DNA from: Chryseobacterium oryctis
GTDB lineage: Bacteria; Bacteroidota; Bacteroidia; Flavobacteriales; Weeksellaceae
Direction of reading: 5' to 3'
Length of the DNA stretch: 64,000 nucleotides
Assembly: GCF_025971925.1 (NCBI RefSeq)
Contig: NZ_JAPDHV010000001.1
Location: 248,001 to 312,000 of the forward strand
Shown: one piece after another, positions 8,303-16,282 of the stretch
How the letters are laid out: each line of letters opens with the position of its first letter
Numbering within the stretch: position 1 is the stretch's first letter
The notes under the pieces: generated by a model
The model's input: the letters and a program-made list of their open reading frames with translations, nothing else
The model's database searches: none
Told to the model about the DNA's origin: nothing
Program-made: the position numbers and the translations under genes

Positions 8303-9193
8303 TTATGAGAAGAAATCTGACATTCTTGGAAGCCCCGTTTGAGACCCTTTTTTCTCGGAAACTCTTGCTGAGACTTCATTTCCGAATTTTACACATTCTT
8401 CAATAGAATTACCGTGACATAAAGCTACAGCAAAACCTGATGTAAAAGCATCTCCCATCCCCATTTTGTGGACAGTTTTATCATTATTGTTTCTGAAATA
8501 TTTCATTTCTGTACCATCAAAATAAATCGTTGAATTGGTATCGTCTCTCAGGAATAATTTATTCACAAATTTCCTAAGAACATCTTCTCTCTGTTCTTCT
8601 CCGAAAAGAATATGTAATTCGTTACTTTTAGCTACAATAAAGTCTACATTTTGTAACACTTCCTCTTTTAAAGGTACAGCCGGAGAGGCATAAAGCCCAA
8701 CTTTTTTACCCATTTTTTTTGCTTTCATCACTGTATACTCTATTACGTCCATAGATACTTCAAGTTGCAAAAGGATGAGATGCGCTGTATGAAAATATTT
8801 ATCGGCAAGTTCTACATGCTCTTTTCTCAAACATTTATTAGCAGCAGGAACTACAACGATAGCAGCATTTCCGTTGGAAGTTGTAACATAAGCCGTACCA
8901 GTAGATTCTCGGTCTGTTTCATGCACAAAACCTACATTTACGTTTTCACTCACCAAATTTCTCATAATCTGCTGACCAAGAGGATCCATCCCAACACATC
9001 CTACAAAATATACGCTTGCTCCAAGTCTTGCTGTTCCAACAGCCTGATTAGCTCCCTTCCCTCCAAAATAACTGTCTGAATTTACAGCTATCACTGTTTC
9101 ATTGGCTGTAGGTAATTTTTCTGTTTCTAAAACAAGATCAATTGATGAGCTGCCTACAACTATTATTCTGGGTTGTTCTGAAGAGAAATTCAT
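8303..9193 (-). CDS. rbsK: PfkB-family carbohydrate kinase, ribokinase-like
   Basis: 296 residues, the usual ribokinase length. The first PfkB signature is near residues 42-56 (FGGKGANQAVGTARLG), and the substrate-binding start VVGSSSIDLV is at 11-20. The ATP-site motif usually written DTxGAGD appears as KMGMGD, keeping the catalytic Asp and the two Gly that form the anion hole but losing the first Asp and the Ala. Ribokinase phosphorylates D-ribose at O5; another sugar or nucleoside is possible given the altered loop. No transporter or nucleosidase gene is next to it. Confidence 0.8.
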   Translation of the reverse strand: MNFSSEQPRIIVVGSSSIDLVLETEKLPTANETVIAVNSDSYFGGKGANQAVGTARLGASVYFVGCVGMDPLGQQIMRNLVSENVNVGFVHETDRESTGTAYVTTSNGNAAIVVVPAANKCLRKEHVELADKYFHTAHLILLQLEVSMDVIEYTVMKAKKMGKKVGLYASPAVPLKEEVLQNVDFIVAKSNELHILFGEEQREDVLRKFVNKLFLRDDTNSTIYFDGTEMKYFRNNNDKTVHKMGMGDAFTSGFAVALCHGNSIEECVKFGNEVSARVSEKKGSQTGLPRMSDFFS

Positions 9194-9233
9194 TGTGTTT
9201 TATTAGTTTAAAATTATATTTTATTAGTTCTAA

Positions 9234-9265
9234 CAAATGTAAAAAATGAATAATTACTTTTACAA
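9234..9265 (-). promoter_or_regulatory. Promoter of the ribokinase-like gene
   Basis: On the minus strand: TTG at 9265-9263, a 21-nt spacer, then TACATTTG at 9241-9234, a complete match to the flavobacterial consensus. Leader of about 35 nt. Confidence 0.6.
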
Positions 9266-9278
9266 TAATTAACTTTAA

Positions 9279-9914
9279 TTAACTAATTTCTATAAACTCA
9301 GTTATGATTTTTACAGGTAAATTATTTTTATCAAAAGCAATATAACTTGCATAAAAACCTTCACCATACCCTGTTTCAAATGCAAAGATAGTTCCCGGAT
9401 GTTGCTCCGAAGGTTTTAGAAAAGCATACTGATCAATCGCACCATTTTTATCAAAGAAAGATTCATGGAAAAACTCTTCATAAATCCCCATAAAATCTAC
9501 TCCTTTACGCTTGTATAGTCTTTGTTCCAACTCATTCAGTTGATTTTGGGTATCTACATCCATAAAACAGCCCATTCCACTTTCTACAGGGTATCCAAAA
9601 ATTTCGCCTTCTGACAAATCTTTCTCATTTTGACCAGAAGTTGTTGCTAATTTCCACTCTGAAACTTCAGAATTACTGAAAATAATTTCAGTATAAGCAA
9701 TGCAATTACTTTCTCGTTCTTTATGTACTAAAACAGAAAATTCACCTTTCGGAAATTCTGTTGTAAACGGTAACATATCATTTGTAATCAAAGGATCACA
9801 AGCTACCAATTTTCCACTAGAAAGATAGATTTTACCAACTTCAAAACTTTCCAACAACGGACTTTCAACAAAATCTTTTGAAAATAGTGTTTTTATGTTT
9901 TCTATGTGTTTCAT
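9279..9914 (-). CDS. DUF4241 family protein
   Basis: The start is placed at the ATG at 9914 (MKHIENIKTLF, 211 residues), because the upstream in-frame ATG at 9965 would read through the dispersed repeat at 9934-9962. The chain has the DUF4241 features: LVACDPL near the N-terminus, EFPKGEFSVLVH, a central WKLAT, and ESGMGCFMD. Such proteins occur singly in many bacteria and in some polymorphic toxin or immunity settings, but nothing here shows such a role. Cytoplasmic, function unknown. Confidence 0.8.
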   Translation of the reverse strand: MKHIENIKTLFSKDFVESPLLESFEVGKIYLSSGKLVACDPLITNDMLPFTTEFPKGEFSVLVHKERESNCIAYTEIIFSNSEVSEWKLATTSGQNEKDLSEGEIFGYPVESGMGCFMDVDTQNQLNELEQRLYKRKGVDFMGIYEEFFHESFFDKNGAIDQYAFLKPSEQHPGTIFAFETGYGEGFYASYIAFDKNNLPVKIITEFIEIS

Positions 9915-9933
9915 TTTAATCTGATTAATTAAT

Positions 9934-9962
9934 AATGTCAGGCTGAGCGGAGTCGAAGCCTT
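9934..9962 (-). repeat. Dispersed repeat, left copy (inverted relative to 10287-10315)
   Basis: 29 bases that in reverse complement read AAGGCTTCGACTCCGCTCAG and on to CCTGACATT. They match the right copy in 28 of 29 positions. The repeat begins exactly at the stop codon of the GIY-YIG gene. The TTCGACTCCGCTCAG core is recalled as a common short repeat of flavobacterial genomes. Confidence 0.85.
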
Positions 9963-10276
9963 CATCCCGTAAAATTATCTGAATGACTTTTATTTTGGCA
10001 AACAGATAACTGTTTTAATTTCTCCCAATTATTATTAATAATAGCCTCCTTTTTCTTTCTGCTCCATCCTTTAACCTGTTTTTCGAATGCAATTGCTTGA
10101 AGTACATCATTAAATTCACAAAAGAAGACAAGTTGAACCGGTCTTCTCTTATGAGTATAACTGTCAGGAAATTTTCCAGATTGATGTTGTGAAAACCTCA
10201 AGTCTAGATCATTTGTAATTCCTGTATAATAAGAATTATCGGAACATTTTAAAATATATACAAAATACTATTTCAT
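9962..10276 (-). pseudogene. GIY-YIG nuclease family gene with a stop at codon 3
   Basis: From the ATG at 10276 the frame reads Met-Lys-stop (TAG at 10270-10268) and then continues open for 101 codons. The reading after the stop starts YFVYILKCSDNSYYTGIT, the paired GIY and YIG strands of this nuclease family, followed by a conserved Arg (DLRFSQH) and the metal-binding Glu in AIAFEKQVKGW. The body is undamaged. The first possible downstream start, TTG at 10201, would remove both motif strands. CAG to TAG is a single change. The gene fits exactly between two inverted 29-bp repeats. It is either a recent pseudogene or a unit needing readthrough. Confidence 0.8.
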
Positions 10277-10286
10277 TTTAATCGAT

Positions 10287-10315
10287 AAGGCTTCGACTTC
10301 GCTCAGCCTGACATT
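10287..10315 (+). repeat. Dispersed repeat, right copy (inverted relative to 9934-9962)
   Basis: Reads AAGGCTTCGACTTCGCTCAG and on to CCTGACATT on the plus strand, with one mismatch to the left copy. It ends 10 nt before the GIY-YIG ATG side and 21 nt from the valS stop, so it sits just upstream of the nuclease gene. Confidence 0.85.
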
Positions 10316-10336
10316 CCGACAAAATAATCAATAATC

Positions 10337-12949
10337 TTACAAACTTTTCAGCTTTTCTTCCAAAATAGCAATCTTGTCAAGCGCATCTTTTTGTTTTTTA
10401 CGCTCAACTTCTACAACTTCGGGTTTTGCGTTCGCTACAAATTTTTCATTAGAAAGTTTCTTATCAACAGAAATCAAGAACCCTTTTAAATATTTAAGTT
10501 CTTCTTCTGTTTTCTTTTTTTCTTCTCCTAAATCTAAATTTTCGCTCAAAGGAATAGAAACTTCTGTTGCTCCAACCAAAAAAGTAAAACTTGGTTTATC
10601 TGTCTTGGTTCCGAAGTGAATTTCAGAAACATTTGCCAATTTCTTTATTACAGATTCGTTTGCAAATTCTGAAGCATTGGTATAAATTTCCGCAACTTCT
10701 CTTGGAGAAATACCTTTAGTTTGACGATAGTTTCTAACTCCAGAAATTAATTCGGCAGCGGTTTCAAAGTTTTTAATGATAGCTTCATCAAATGATTCTG
10801 CTTTTTTCTGTTGTGCAATAACCAGAGCTTCATCAATGTTTCTTTCAGAAATCGTTTGCCATAATTCTTCTGTGAGGAATGGCATAAACGGATGAAGCAA
10901 TTTGATTAGTTCTTCAAAGAAATATATTGTTTTATTATAAACTTCTTTAGAAATTCCTTCTCCGTAGTTTGGTTTGATTGCTTCAAGATACCATCCGCAG
11001 AAATCATCCCAAATCAATTTATAAATCAAATGTAAAGCATCGGAAATTCTGAATTTTTCAAACTGATCATCAATTTCAGCAATTGTTTTATTTAATTTAT
11101 TTTCAAACCATTCAATTGTCTGTTTTTCTGTATCATTCGCTAGTTTATCTTCATGATTCCACATGTTGATCAATCGGAAAGCATTCCAAATTTTCGTCAT
11201 GAAGTTTCTTCCCTGAAGCATTAAATCTTCATCAAAAAGAAGGTCATTTCCAGCAGCAGAACTCAATAAAATACCAACACGAACTCCATCTGCACCATAT
11301 TTATCCATCAATTCTAATGGATCTGGTGAATTTCCTAAAGATTTTGACATCTTTCTTCTTTGTTTATCTCTTACAATACCTGTGAAATAAACATTTTTGA
11401 ACGGAACTTCTTTTCTATACTCCAATCCTGCCATAATCATTCTGGCAACCCAGAAGAAAATAATATCGGGACCCGTTACCAAATCTGACGTTGGGTAATA
11501 ATAATTAATGTCTTTATTCTCAGGATCAAGCAGTCCATCGAAAACTGACATTGGCCACAACCATGATGAGAACCAAGTATCAAGAGCGTCTTCATCTTGT
11601 CTTAAATCCTCAAGATTTGCAATAATTCCTTTTTGTTCTTCTAATACTACAAGAGCCTGATATTTATCTTCAGCAACTACGAAGTCATTTTCGCCATCAC
11701 CATAATAGAATGCGGGAATTTGCTGTCCCCACCAAAGCTGACGGGAGATATTCCAATCACGGATGTTTTCCATCCAGTGTTTGTATGTATTTTTAAACTT
11801 TTCTGGATAGAATTTTACCTCGTCATCCATTACAACATCCAAAGCCGGTTTTGCAATTTCTGACATTTTTAAGAACCACTGAACAGAAACTTTAGGCTCA
11901 ATAACCGCACCTGTTCTTTCAGAAGTCCCCACTTTATTTACATAATCTTCTGATTTCAACAAAAGATCTTTTTCTTCTAATTCTTTTGCGATTTGTTTTC
12001 TTACCTCAAATCGATTTTTCCCTGCATAATGCAAACCATGCTCGTTCAAATTTCCATCATCATCCAAAGAATCAATCATTTGAAGATTGTATTTTTGCCC
12101 GATTTCATAATCATTTACGTCATGAGCTGGAGTGATTTTCAACGCACCAGTCCCGAATTCTATATCAACATATTCATCTTCAATAATCGGGATTACTCTA
12201 TTTACGATAGGAACAATAACATTTTTTCCTTTTAAATGAGCATACCTTTCATCATTAGGATTAATACATACCGCCGTATCCCCGAAAATGGTTTCAGGAC
12301 GAGTGGTTGCAACTGAAAGGAACTCTTCCGAACCTTCAATCTTATATTTAAGAAAATATAGCTTTCCGTTTTGCTCTTTAAAAATTACTTCTTCATCAGA
12401 AATATTGGTTTTCGCTTCAGGATCCCAATTTACCATTCTGTAGCCACGATATATCAATCCTTTATTGTATAAATCAACAAAAGATTTGATAACCTGTTGA
12501 GAAAGTTTTGGTTCCATAGTGAAACGGGTTCTGTCCCAATCACAAGAACAACCTAATTTTTTTAATTGTTCAAGAATGGTTCCTCCATACTTATCAGTCC
12601 ATTCCCAAGCGTGTTTCAAAAATTCTTCACGAGTAATATCTGATTTATTGACCCCTTCTGATTTCAGTTTAGCAACAACTTTTGCTTCTGTAGCAATAGA
12701 AGCGTGATCTGTTCCCGGAACCCAACAAGCATTGAAGCCCTGCATTCTTGCACGACGGACCAGAACATCTTGAATGGTATTGTTAAGCATATGCCCCATG
12801 TGCAAAATCCCCGTAACGTTTGGCGGAGGAATTACAACAGTATAAGGAGGCTTATCATTCGGTTCTGAATGGAAATATTTGTTTTCCAACCAGTAGTTGT
12901 ACCATTTCTGTTCTGTCTCCTGTGGATTGTACTTTTCTGAAATCTGCAT
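10337..12949 (-). CDS. valS: Valyl-tRNA synthetase
   Basis: 870 residues, a typical ValRS length. Class I signatures are visible: PPPNVTGILHMGH (HIGH box, residues 41-53) and RRKMSKSLGN (KMSKS loop) in the second half. The editing domain includes VATTRPETIFGD, which hydrolyses mischarged Thr-tRNA. The C-terminal 70 residues are a Lys/Glu-rich coiled coil (LGEEKKKTEEELKYL) as expected for ValRS. It charges tRNA-Val in the cytoplasm. Transcribed alone from the promoter at 12978. Confidence 0.98.
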   Translation of the reverse strand: MQISEKYNPQETEQKWYNYWLENKYFHSEPNDKPPYTVVIPPPNVTGILHMGHMLNNTIQDVLVRRARMQGFNACWVPGTDHASIATEAKVVAKLKSEGVNKSDITREEFLKHAWEWTDKYGGTILEQLKKLGCSCDWDRTRFTMEPKLSQQVIKSFVDLYNKGLIYRGYRMVNWDPEAKTNISDEEVIFKEQNGKLYFLKYKIEGSEEFLSVATTRPETIFGDTAVCINPNDERYAHLKGKNVIVPIVNRVIPIIEDEYVDIEFGTGALKITPAHDVNDYEIGQKYNLQMIDSLDDDGNLNEHGLHYAGKNRFEVRKQIAKELEEKDLLLKSEDYVNKVGTSERTGAVIEPKVSVQWFLKMSEIAKPALDVVMDDEVKFYPEKFKNTYKHWMENIRDWNISRQLWWGQQIPAFYYGDGENDFVVAEDKYQALVVLEEQKGIIANLEDLRQDEDALDTWFSSWLWPMSVFDGLLDPENKDINYYYPTSDLVTGPDIIFFWVARMIMAGLEYRKEVPFKNVYFTGIVRDKQRRKMSKSLGNSPDPLELMDKYGADGVRVGILLSSAAGNDLLFDEDLMLQGRNFMTKIWNAFRLINMWNHEDKLANDTEKQTIEWFENKLNKTIAEIDDQFEKFRISDALHLIYKLIWDDFCGWYLEAIKPNYGEGISKEVYNKTIYFFEELIKLLHPFMPFLTEELWQTISERNIDEALVIAQQKKAESFDEAIIKNFETAAELISGVRNYRQTKGISPREVAEIYTNASEFANESVIKKLANVSEIHFGTKTDKPSFTFLVGATEVSIPLSENLDLGEEKKKTEEELKYLKGFLISVDKKLSNEKFVANAKPEVVEVERKKQKDALDKIAILEEKLKSL

Positions 12950-12977
12950 AAATTCTATTTCTTTGGCTTATAATTTG

Positions 12978-12985
12978 CAAAAATA
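12978..12985 (-). promoter_or_regulatory. -7 box of valS
   Basis: TATTTTTG on the minus strand, a full TAnnTTTG match, 28 nt before the ATG. No clear TTG at -33. Confidence 0.5.
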
Positions 12986-13027
12986 GTCTAAAGAAAAAAA
13001 ATTTTAAGTATGAATTAAAATAATTTT

Positions 13028-13035
13028 TAACTTTG
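13028..13035 (+). promoter_or_regulatory. -7 box of the DUF1573 gene
   Basis: TAACTTTG, a full TAnnTTTG match, giving a leader of about 36 nt. This box also decides the start: the longer reading from 13033 would begin inside it. Confidence 0.5.
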
Positions 13036-13077
13036 TTTCTCAAAATTTATCTAACAAACATATTAACATTCAAGAAT

Positions 13078-13560
13078 ATGAAAAAATTAATCGCAGGTAT
13101 TGCATTATTTGGAACCTTTGCTCTAGCATCTGCACAAACTATTACATTTGATAAAACGACTTTTGATTATGGTGATGTAAAACCAAATTCTGAAGGGACA
13201 AGATTTTTCACAGTAACGAACACTGGTGATAAACCTCTAGTACTTTCTAATGTAAAAGCTTCTTGTGGATGTACAACTCCTGAATTTAGCACAGATCCTA
13301 TTATGCCAGGAAAATCTGCAAAAATTAAAGTTGGATATAATACTGGTATCAATGGACCATTCAACAAAATGATCGAAGTATTTTCTAACGACCCTGCAAA
13401 TAGCAGAACAGTAATCTACATCAAAGGAAATGTAGACGCTAATGCTCCGGAAGTTGCTGCTGCACCAGCTGTAGCACCGGCTGCTCCTGCAGCTCCAGCA
13501 AACGCTAAAGCTGCTAGAAAAGCTGCAAGACATGCTAAAAAAGTTGCTGCTGCAAAGTAA
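13078..13560 (+). CDS. Secreted DUF1573 protein with Ala/Lys-rich tail
   Basis: 160 residues from the ATG at 13078. A signal peptide (MKKLIAGIALFG to ASAQ) is followed by one DUF1573 (Ig-like/ASH-type) domain with the diagnostic FDYGDVKPNSEG, FTVTNTGDKPLVL and ASCGCTTPE motifs and the NDPANS turn. After residue about 120 comes a low-complexity Ala/Pro and then Lys/Arg-rich tail (AAPAAPANAKAARKAAR). DUF1573 proteins are periplasmic or surface proteins of unknown role. Short of a Cys after the signal peptide, so not a lipoprotein. Confidence 0.9.
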   Translation: MKKLIAGIALFGTFALASAQTITFDKTTFDYGDVKPNSEGTRFFTVTNTGDKPLVLSNVKASCGCTTPEFSTDPIMPGKSAKIKVGYNTGINGPFNKMIEVFSNDPANSRTVIYIKGNVDANAPEVAAAPAVAPAAPAAPANAKAARKAARHAKKVAAAK

Positions 13561-13581
13561 GCTCTACTAAAAAAATAAAAG

Positions 13582-13610
13582 AACCGTCTCTAATTGGGAC
13601 GGTTTTTTTA
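13582..13610 (+). terminator. Rho-independent terminator
   Basis: The arms AACCGTCTC and GGGACGGTT with a 5-nt loop, followed by T7, behind the DUF1573 gene. Confidence 0.85.
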
Positions 13611-13644
13611 TTACATTTATATCAGATAAAATATTAAACAACAG

Positions 13645-14514
13645 ATGGACACTAATTTTTCAGACGATTTTGAGGTAAAAGGAAAATTTTCAATCAAAAA
13701 AACTTCAACAAAATATAAAGGAAAACTAACTAAAGAAGAAGGCAAACAATTACTCATTCAGGAAAAAGAAAAACTTCGAGAACTTCAGGAAAAATTGTAT
13801 GCAGACGGAAGTCAATCTCTTCTTGTTGTACTTCAGGCAATGGATGCAGCAGGAAAAGACAGTTTAGTTGAACATGTTTTTGGAGGCGTAAATCCACAAG
13901 GATGCCATGTTACAAGCTTTAAAACTCCGAGTTCTAAAGAATATTCCCATGATTTTTTATGGAGGCATTATCTAGCACTACCTCAAAAAGGAATGATCGG
14001 AATTTTTAATCGTTCACATTACGAAAGCGTATTGGTTTGTAAAGTTCATCCTGAATACAATTTAAGTGAAAAAACCTGGGATTCGGTAAAGGATTTTGAC
14101 GATAAATTCTGGGAAAACAGATATGAAAGCATTAGAAATTTTGAAAAACATCTTTCTCAAAACGGAACTACAGTTGTCAAGATATTTCTAAATGTTTCAA
14201 AAGACGAACAAAAGAAAAGGTTTTTAGACAGAATCAACGAACAGGAAAAAAACTGGAAATTCTCACTCGGAGACCTTCCTGAAAGAGCTCTATTTGATGA
14301 ATATATGAAATGCTACGAAACTGCAATCAATGAAACATCAAAAGATCATGCTCCTTGGTATGTGCTTCCCGCTGATGACAAATGGTTTGCCAGAGTTGCT
14401 GCTATTCAGATTATTATTGATACTTTAGAAAAAATGAATTTAAAATATCCTAAACTTTCTAAAAAGGACAGATTAGAATTGCAAGAAGCGAAAAAACAAT
14501 TGGAAAGTGAATAA
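13645..14514 (+). CDS. Polyphosphate kinase 2 family protein
   Basis: 289 residues, single-domain PPK2. Walker A is at 65-72 (AMDAAGKD) and the Walker B region at 120-127 (IFNRSHYE); the lid is rich in Arg/Lys (WRHYLALPQKG, and KKRFLDRINE near 190). PPK2 transfers phosphate between polyphosphate and nucleoside mono- or diphosphates; the FNRSHYE form is common in the class that can phosphorylate AMP and ADP, but the class is inferred. Cytoplasmic. It stands alone, with its terminator shared with rnpB on the other strand. Confidence 0.9.
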   Translation: MDTNFSDDFEVKGKFSIKKTSTKYKGKLTKEEGKQLLIQEKEKLRELQEKLYADGSQSLLVVLQAMDAAGKDSLVEHVFGGVNPQGCHVTSFKTPSSKEYSHDFLWRHYLALPQKGMIGIFNRSHYESVLVCKVHPEYNLSEKTWDSVKDFDDKFWENRYESIRNFEKHLSQNGTTVVKIFLNVSKDEQKKRFLDRINEQEKNWKFSLGDLPERALFDEYMKCYETAINETSKDHAPWYVLPADDKWFARVAAIQIIIDTLEKMNLKYPKLSKKDRLELQEAKKQLESE

Positions 14515-14533
14515 AATGTCAAATTGACAAACA

Positions 14534-14560
14534 AAAAAAGCGGATTTTTTTCCGCTTTTT
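14534..14560. terminator. Bidirectional terminator for the PPK2 gene and rnpB
   Basis: The arms AAAAAGCGGA and TCCGCTTTTT have A- and T-runs on both sides, so it can end transcripts of both converging genes. Confidence 0.8.
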
Positions 14561-14571
14561 ACTTTAATAAA

Positions 14572-14896
14572 CACGAGAAAATCTATAAGCCGGATTTTGT
14601 ACCTCAAAAAGAAGTGCTTGTTATTTATCTATGTTTTACATTACTGCAAAACTTTAGCTGATTACCCCTCGGCTTTCAGAGCGAGCAACTCCTATTTTCA
14701 TTACTGAAAAGAACCGATATACTTATCATTGCACCACAAAGAGTTTACCTGGTTTCACTACAGCCGAACTGTACCTGCTTTCTGTTGCACTTGTCCTACC
14801 CTCACGGGTGACGGATGTTATCCGCTTTGCTGCTCTATGGTGTCCGGACTTTCCTACCCCTGCCAAAGCAAGAATCAACAAGCCGAAATTCTCGTG
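14572..14896 (-). ncRNA. rnpB: RNase P RNA (bacterial type A)
   Basis: The minus strand starts CACGAGAATTTCGGC and ends in TTCTCGTG, pairing as helix P1. The universally conserved GGAAAGTCCGGAC (14854-14842) forms one side of P4 and J3/4, and ACAAAATCCGGCTTATAGA near the 3' end (14600-14582) forms the other. The region has no credible coding frame. RNase P RNA removes 5' leaders from tRNA precursors. Ends are placed from P1 and may be off by a few bases. Confidence 0.95.
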
Positions 14897-14900
14897 ACTG

Positions 14901-14908
14901 CAAAGATA
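14901..14908 (-). promoter_or_regulatory. -7 box of rnpB
   Basis: TATCTTTG on the minus strand, a full consensus match, placed 5 nt before the predicted first base of the RNA. Confidence 0.6.
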
Positions 14909-15060
14909 CAAATTAGTTATGAGTTGAAAGTTCTGAATAACTAAAAGCTACAATTAAACAAAAACCATTAAAAAAAACTTATAATTCATAATTTTTAATT
15001 CATAATCTTCAACAATTGTCACATTATTATTATCTTCGTGCAACTTAATTATACATCACA

Positions 15061-15552
15061 TTGAGTTCAAGAGAAAAAGAATTTGCACAACTTATCAAGG
15101 ATAATCAAGGGTTGATTATCAAAGTTTCGCGTCTTTACACCAACTCTCTTGAAGATGAAGAGGATCTTTTTCAGGAAATAGTTTTACAACTATGGAGAAG
15201 CTATGATTCTTTTAAAGGAAACTCTAAAATTTCCACCTGGATGTATCGTGTTGCTTTAAATACAGCCATTACCCTTTTCAGAAAAAAAAGTAAAAGTCTT
15301 CCTACAAACGAATTGGATATCAATCACAGTGATTTTGTGGAAGATGATGATGAAAAACAGCAACAAATATCACTTTTGTATACTGTGATAAAAACGCTTC
15401 CCAATGTGGAAAGAGCAATCGTAATGATGTATCTGGATGATTTGCCTTACAAGGATATCGCAGAAAACCTCGGAATTACTGAAGTAAATGCACGTGTGAA
15501 GATGAACAGATTAAAGAAAACCCTTAAAGAACAGATGGAAAAATATGCCTGA
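15061..15552 (+). CDS. ECF-type RNA polymerase sigma factor
   Basis: 163 residues with region 2 (DEEDLFQEIVLQLWRSYDSF, residues about 32-51, and ISTWMYRVALNTAI) and region 4 (LPNVERAIVMMYLDDLPYKDIAENLGI) separated by a short acidic linker. The start is TTG at 15061; no ATG fits without losing region 1/2. It directs transcription of a small regulon; which one is unknown. The next gene overlaps by 8 nt and encodes a membrane protein that may hold or release it. Confidence 0.9.
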   Translation: MSSREKEFAQLIKDNQGLIIKVSRLYTNSLEDEEDLFQEIVLQLWRSYDSFKGNSKISTWMYRVALNTAITLFRKKSKSLPTNELDINHSDFVEDDDEKQQQISLLYTVIKTLPNVERAIVMMYLDDLPYKDIAENLGITEVNARVKMNRLKKTLKEQMEKYA

Positions 15553-16219
15553 ATTTGATTTAGACAGCTTTAAGAAAACTTGGCAGGAACAGCCTGTTCA
15601 ACAGAAATACGACAACAGTGAAATTCTTCAGATGCTGAACAGAAAGTCACGTAATTATGTGAAATATATTTTTTGGATCAGTGTTGCAGAATTTTTATTC
15701 TTTTCCGTGATGGGTTTGTTTTATTTCGTTCCCAATGACGACTCGAACAGTTTTTTAAAAATTTTAGAAAAACTTGGGGCTCACAAAACTCCAGAAGTTG
15801 AAAACAGTTTTGATAATACCTATTTTGCAATAAAAATTTTAAGTTTATTAATTACCGCTTATTTTGTATTCAAATTTTACCAGAATTATCGCAAGATAAG
15901 AATTGAAGAAAACCTCAAACAACTTATTATCAGAATCATCAAGTTCAAAAAAACAGTAAATGCGTTTATATTAATCAGCATTGTTTTACTGATTGCGTTT
16001 ATGTTTGTTTTCACTGCATTTATATTTTACGCACTCAACACTCAGAATATCCAACCTACTGGCTCTGAACTTACTATCGTTATTTCAGGAATTATTATAA
16101 GTACTGTACTAAGCGTATTACTCATCTGGCTTTACTACAGATTGGTTTATGGTATCATTATAAGAAAACTTGATAAAAATCTTACACAGCTTCAAGAAAT
16201 AGATTCTCAAGAAATTTAA
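15545..16219 (+). CDS. Membrane protein coupled to the ECF sigma factor, possible anti-sigma
   Basis: 224 residues, no family recognised. A cytoplasmic N-terminal part of about 40 residues (DLDSFKKTWQEQPVQQKY) is followed by hydrophobic segments at about 43-62, 95-112, 135-160 and 175-200, and an acidic cytoplasmic tail. The 8-nt overlap with the sigma gene means translational coupling. The anti-sigma role is an inference from position and topology; no zinc-binding HxxxCxxC motif of ZAS anti-sigma factors is present. Confidence 0.75.
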   Translation: MPEFDLDSFKKTWQEQPVQQKYDNSEILQMLNRKSRNYVKYIFWISVAEFLFFSVMGLFYFVPNDDSNSFLKILEKLGAHKTPEVENSFDNTYFAIKILSLLITAYFVFKFYQNYRKIRIEENLKQLIIRIIKFKKTVNAFILISIVLLIAFMFVFTAFIFYALNTQNIQPTGSELTIVISGIIISTVLSVLLIWLYYRLVYGIIIRKLDKNLTQLQEIDSQEI

Positions 16220-16282
16220 CATAAAAAATATAGAGTTTAAGATATAATTGTTAATTTTATTAACCTAAAACCATTTCACTCT

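Noticed and set aside
8765-9079. Plus-strand 104-codon frame inside the ribokinase-like gene
   Set aside because: Shadow of the minus-strand coding frame; no family features.
9915-9965. Longer N-terminus of the DUF4241 protein
   Set aside because: It would be translated from the dispersed repeat; the ATG at 9914 fits the family start.
13237-13533. Cys/Ser-rich minus-strand frame across the DUF1573 gene
   Set aside because: Composition is the reverse image of an Ala/Lys-rich coding sequence.
14726-14944. Open frames on both strands inside the rnpB region
   Set aside because: They lie across the RNase P RNA, whose conserved elements explain the sequence.
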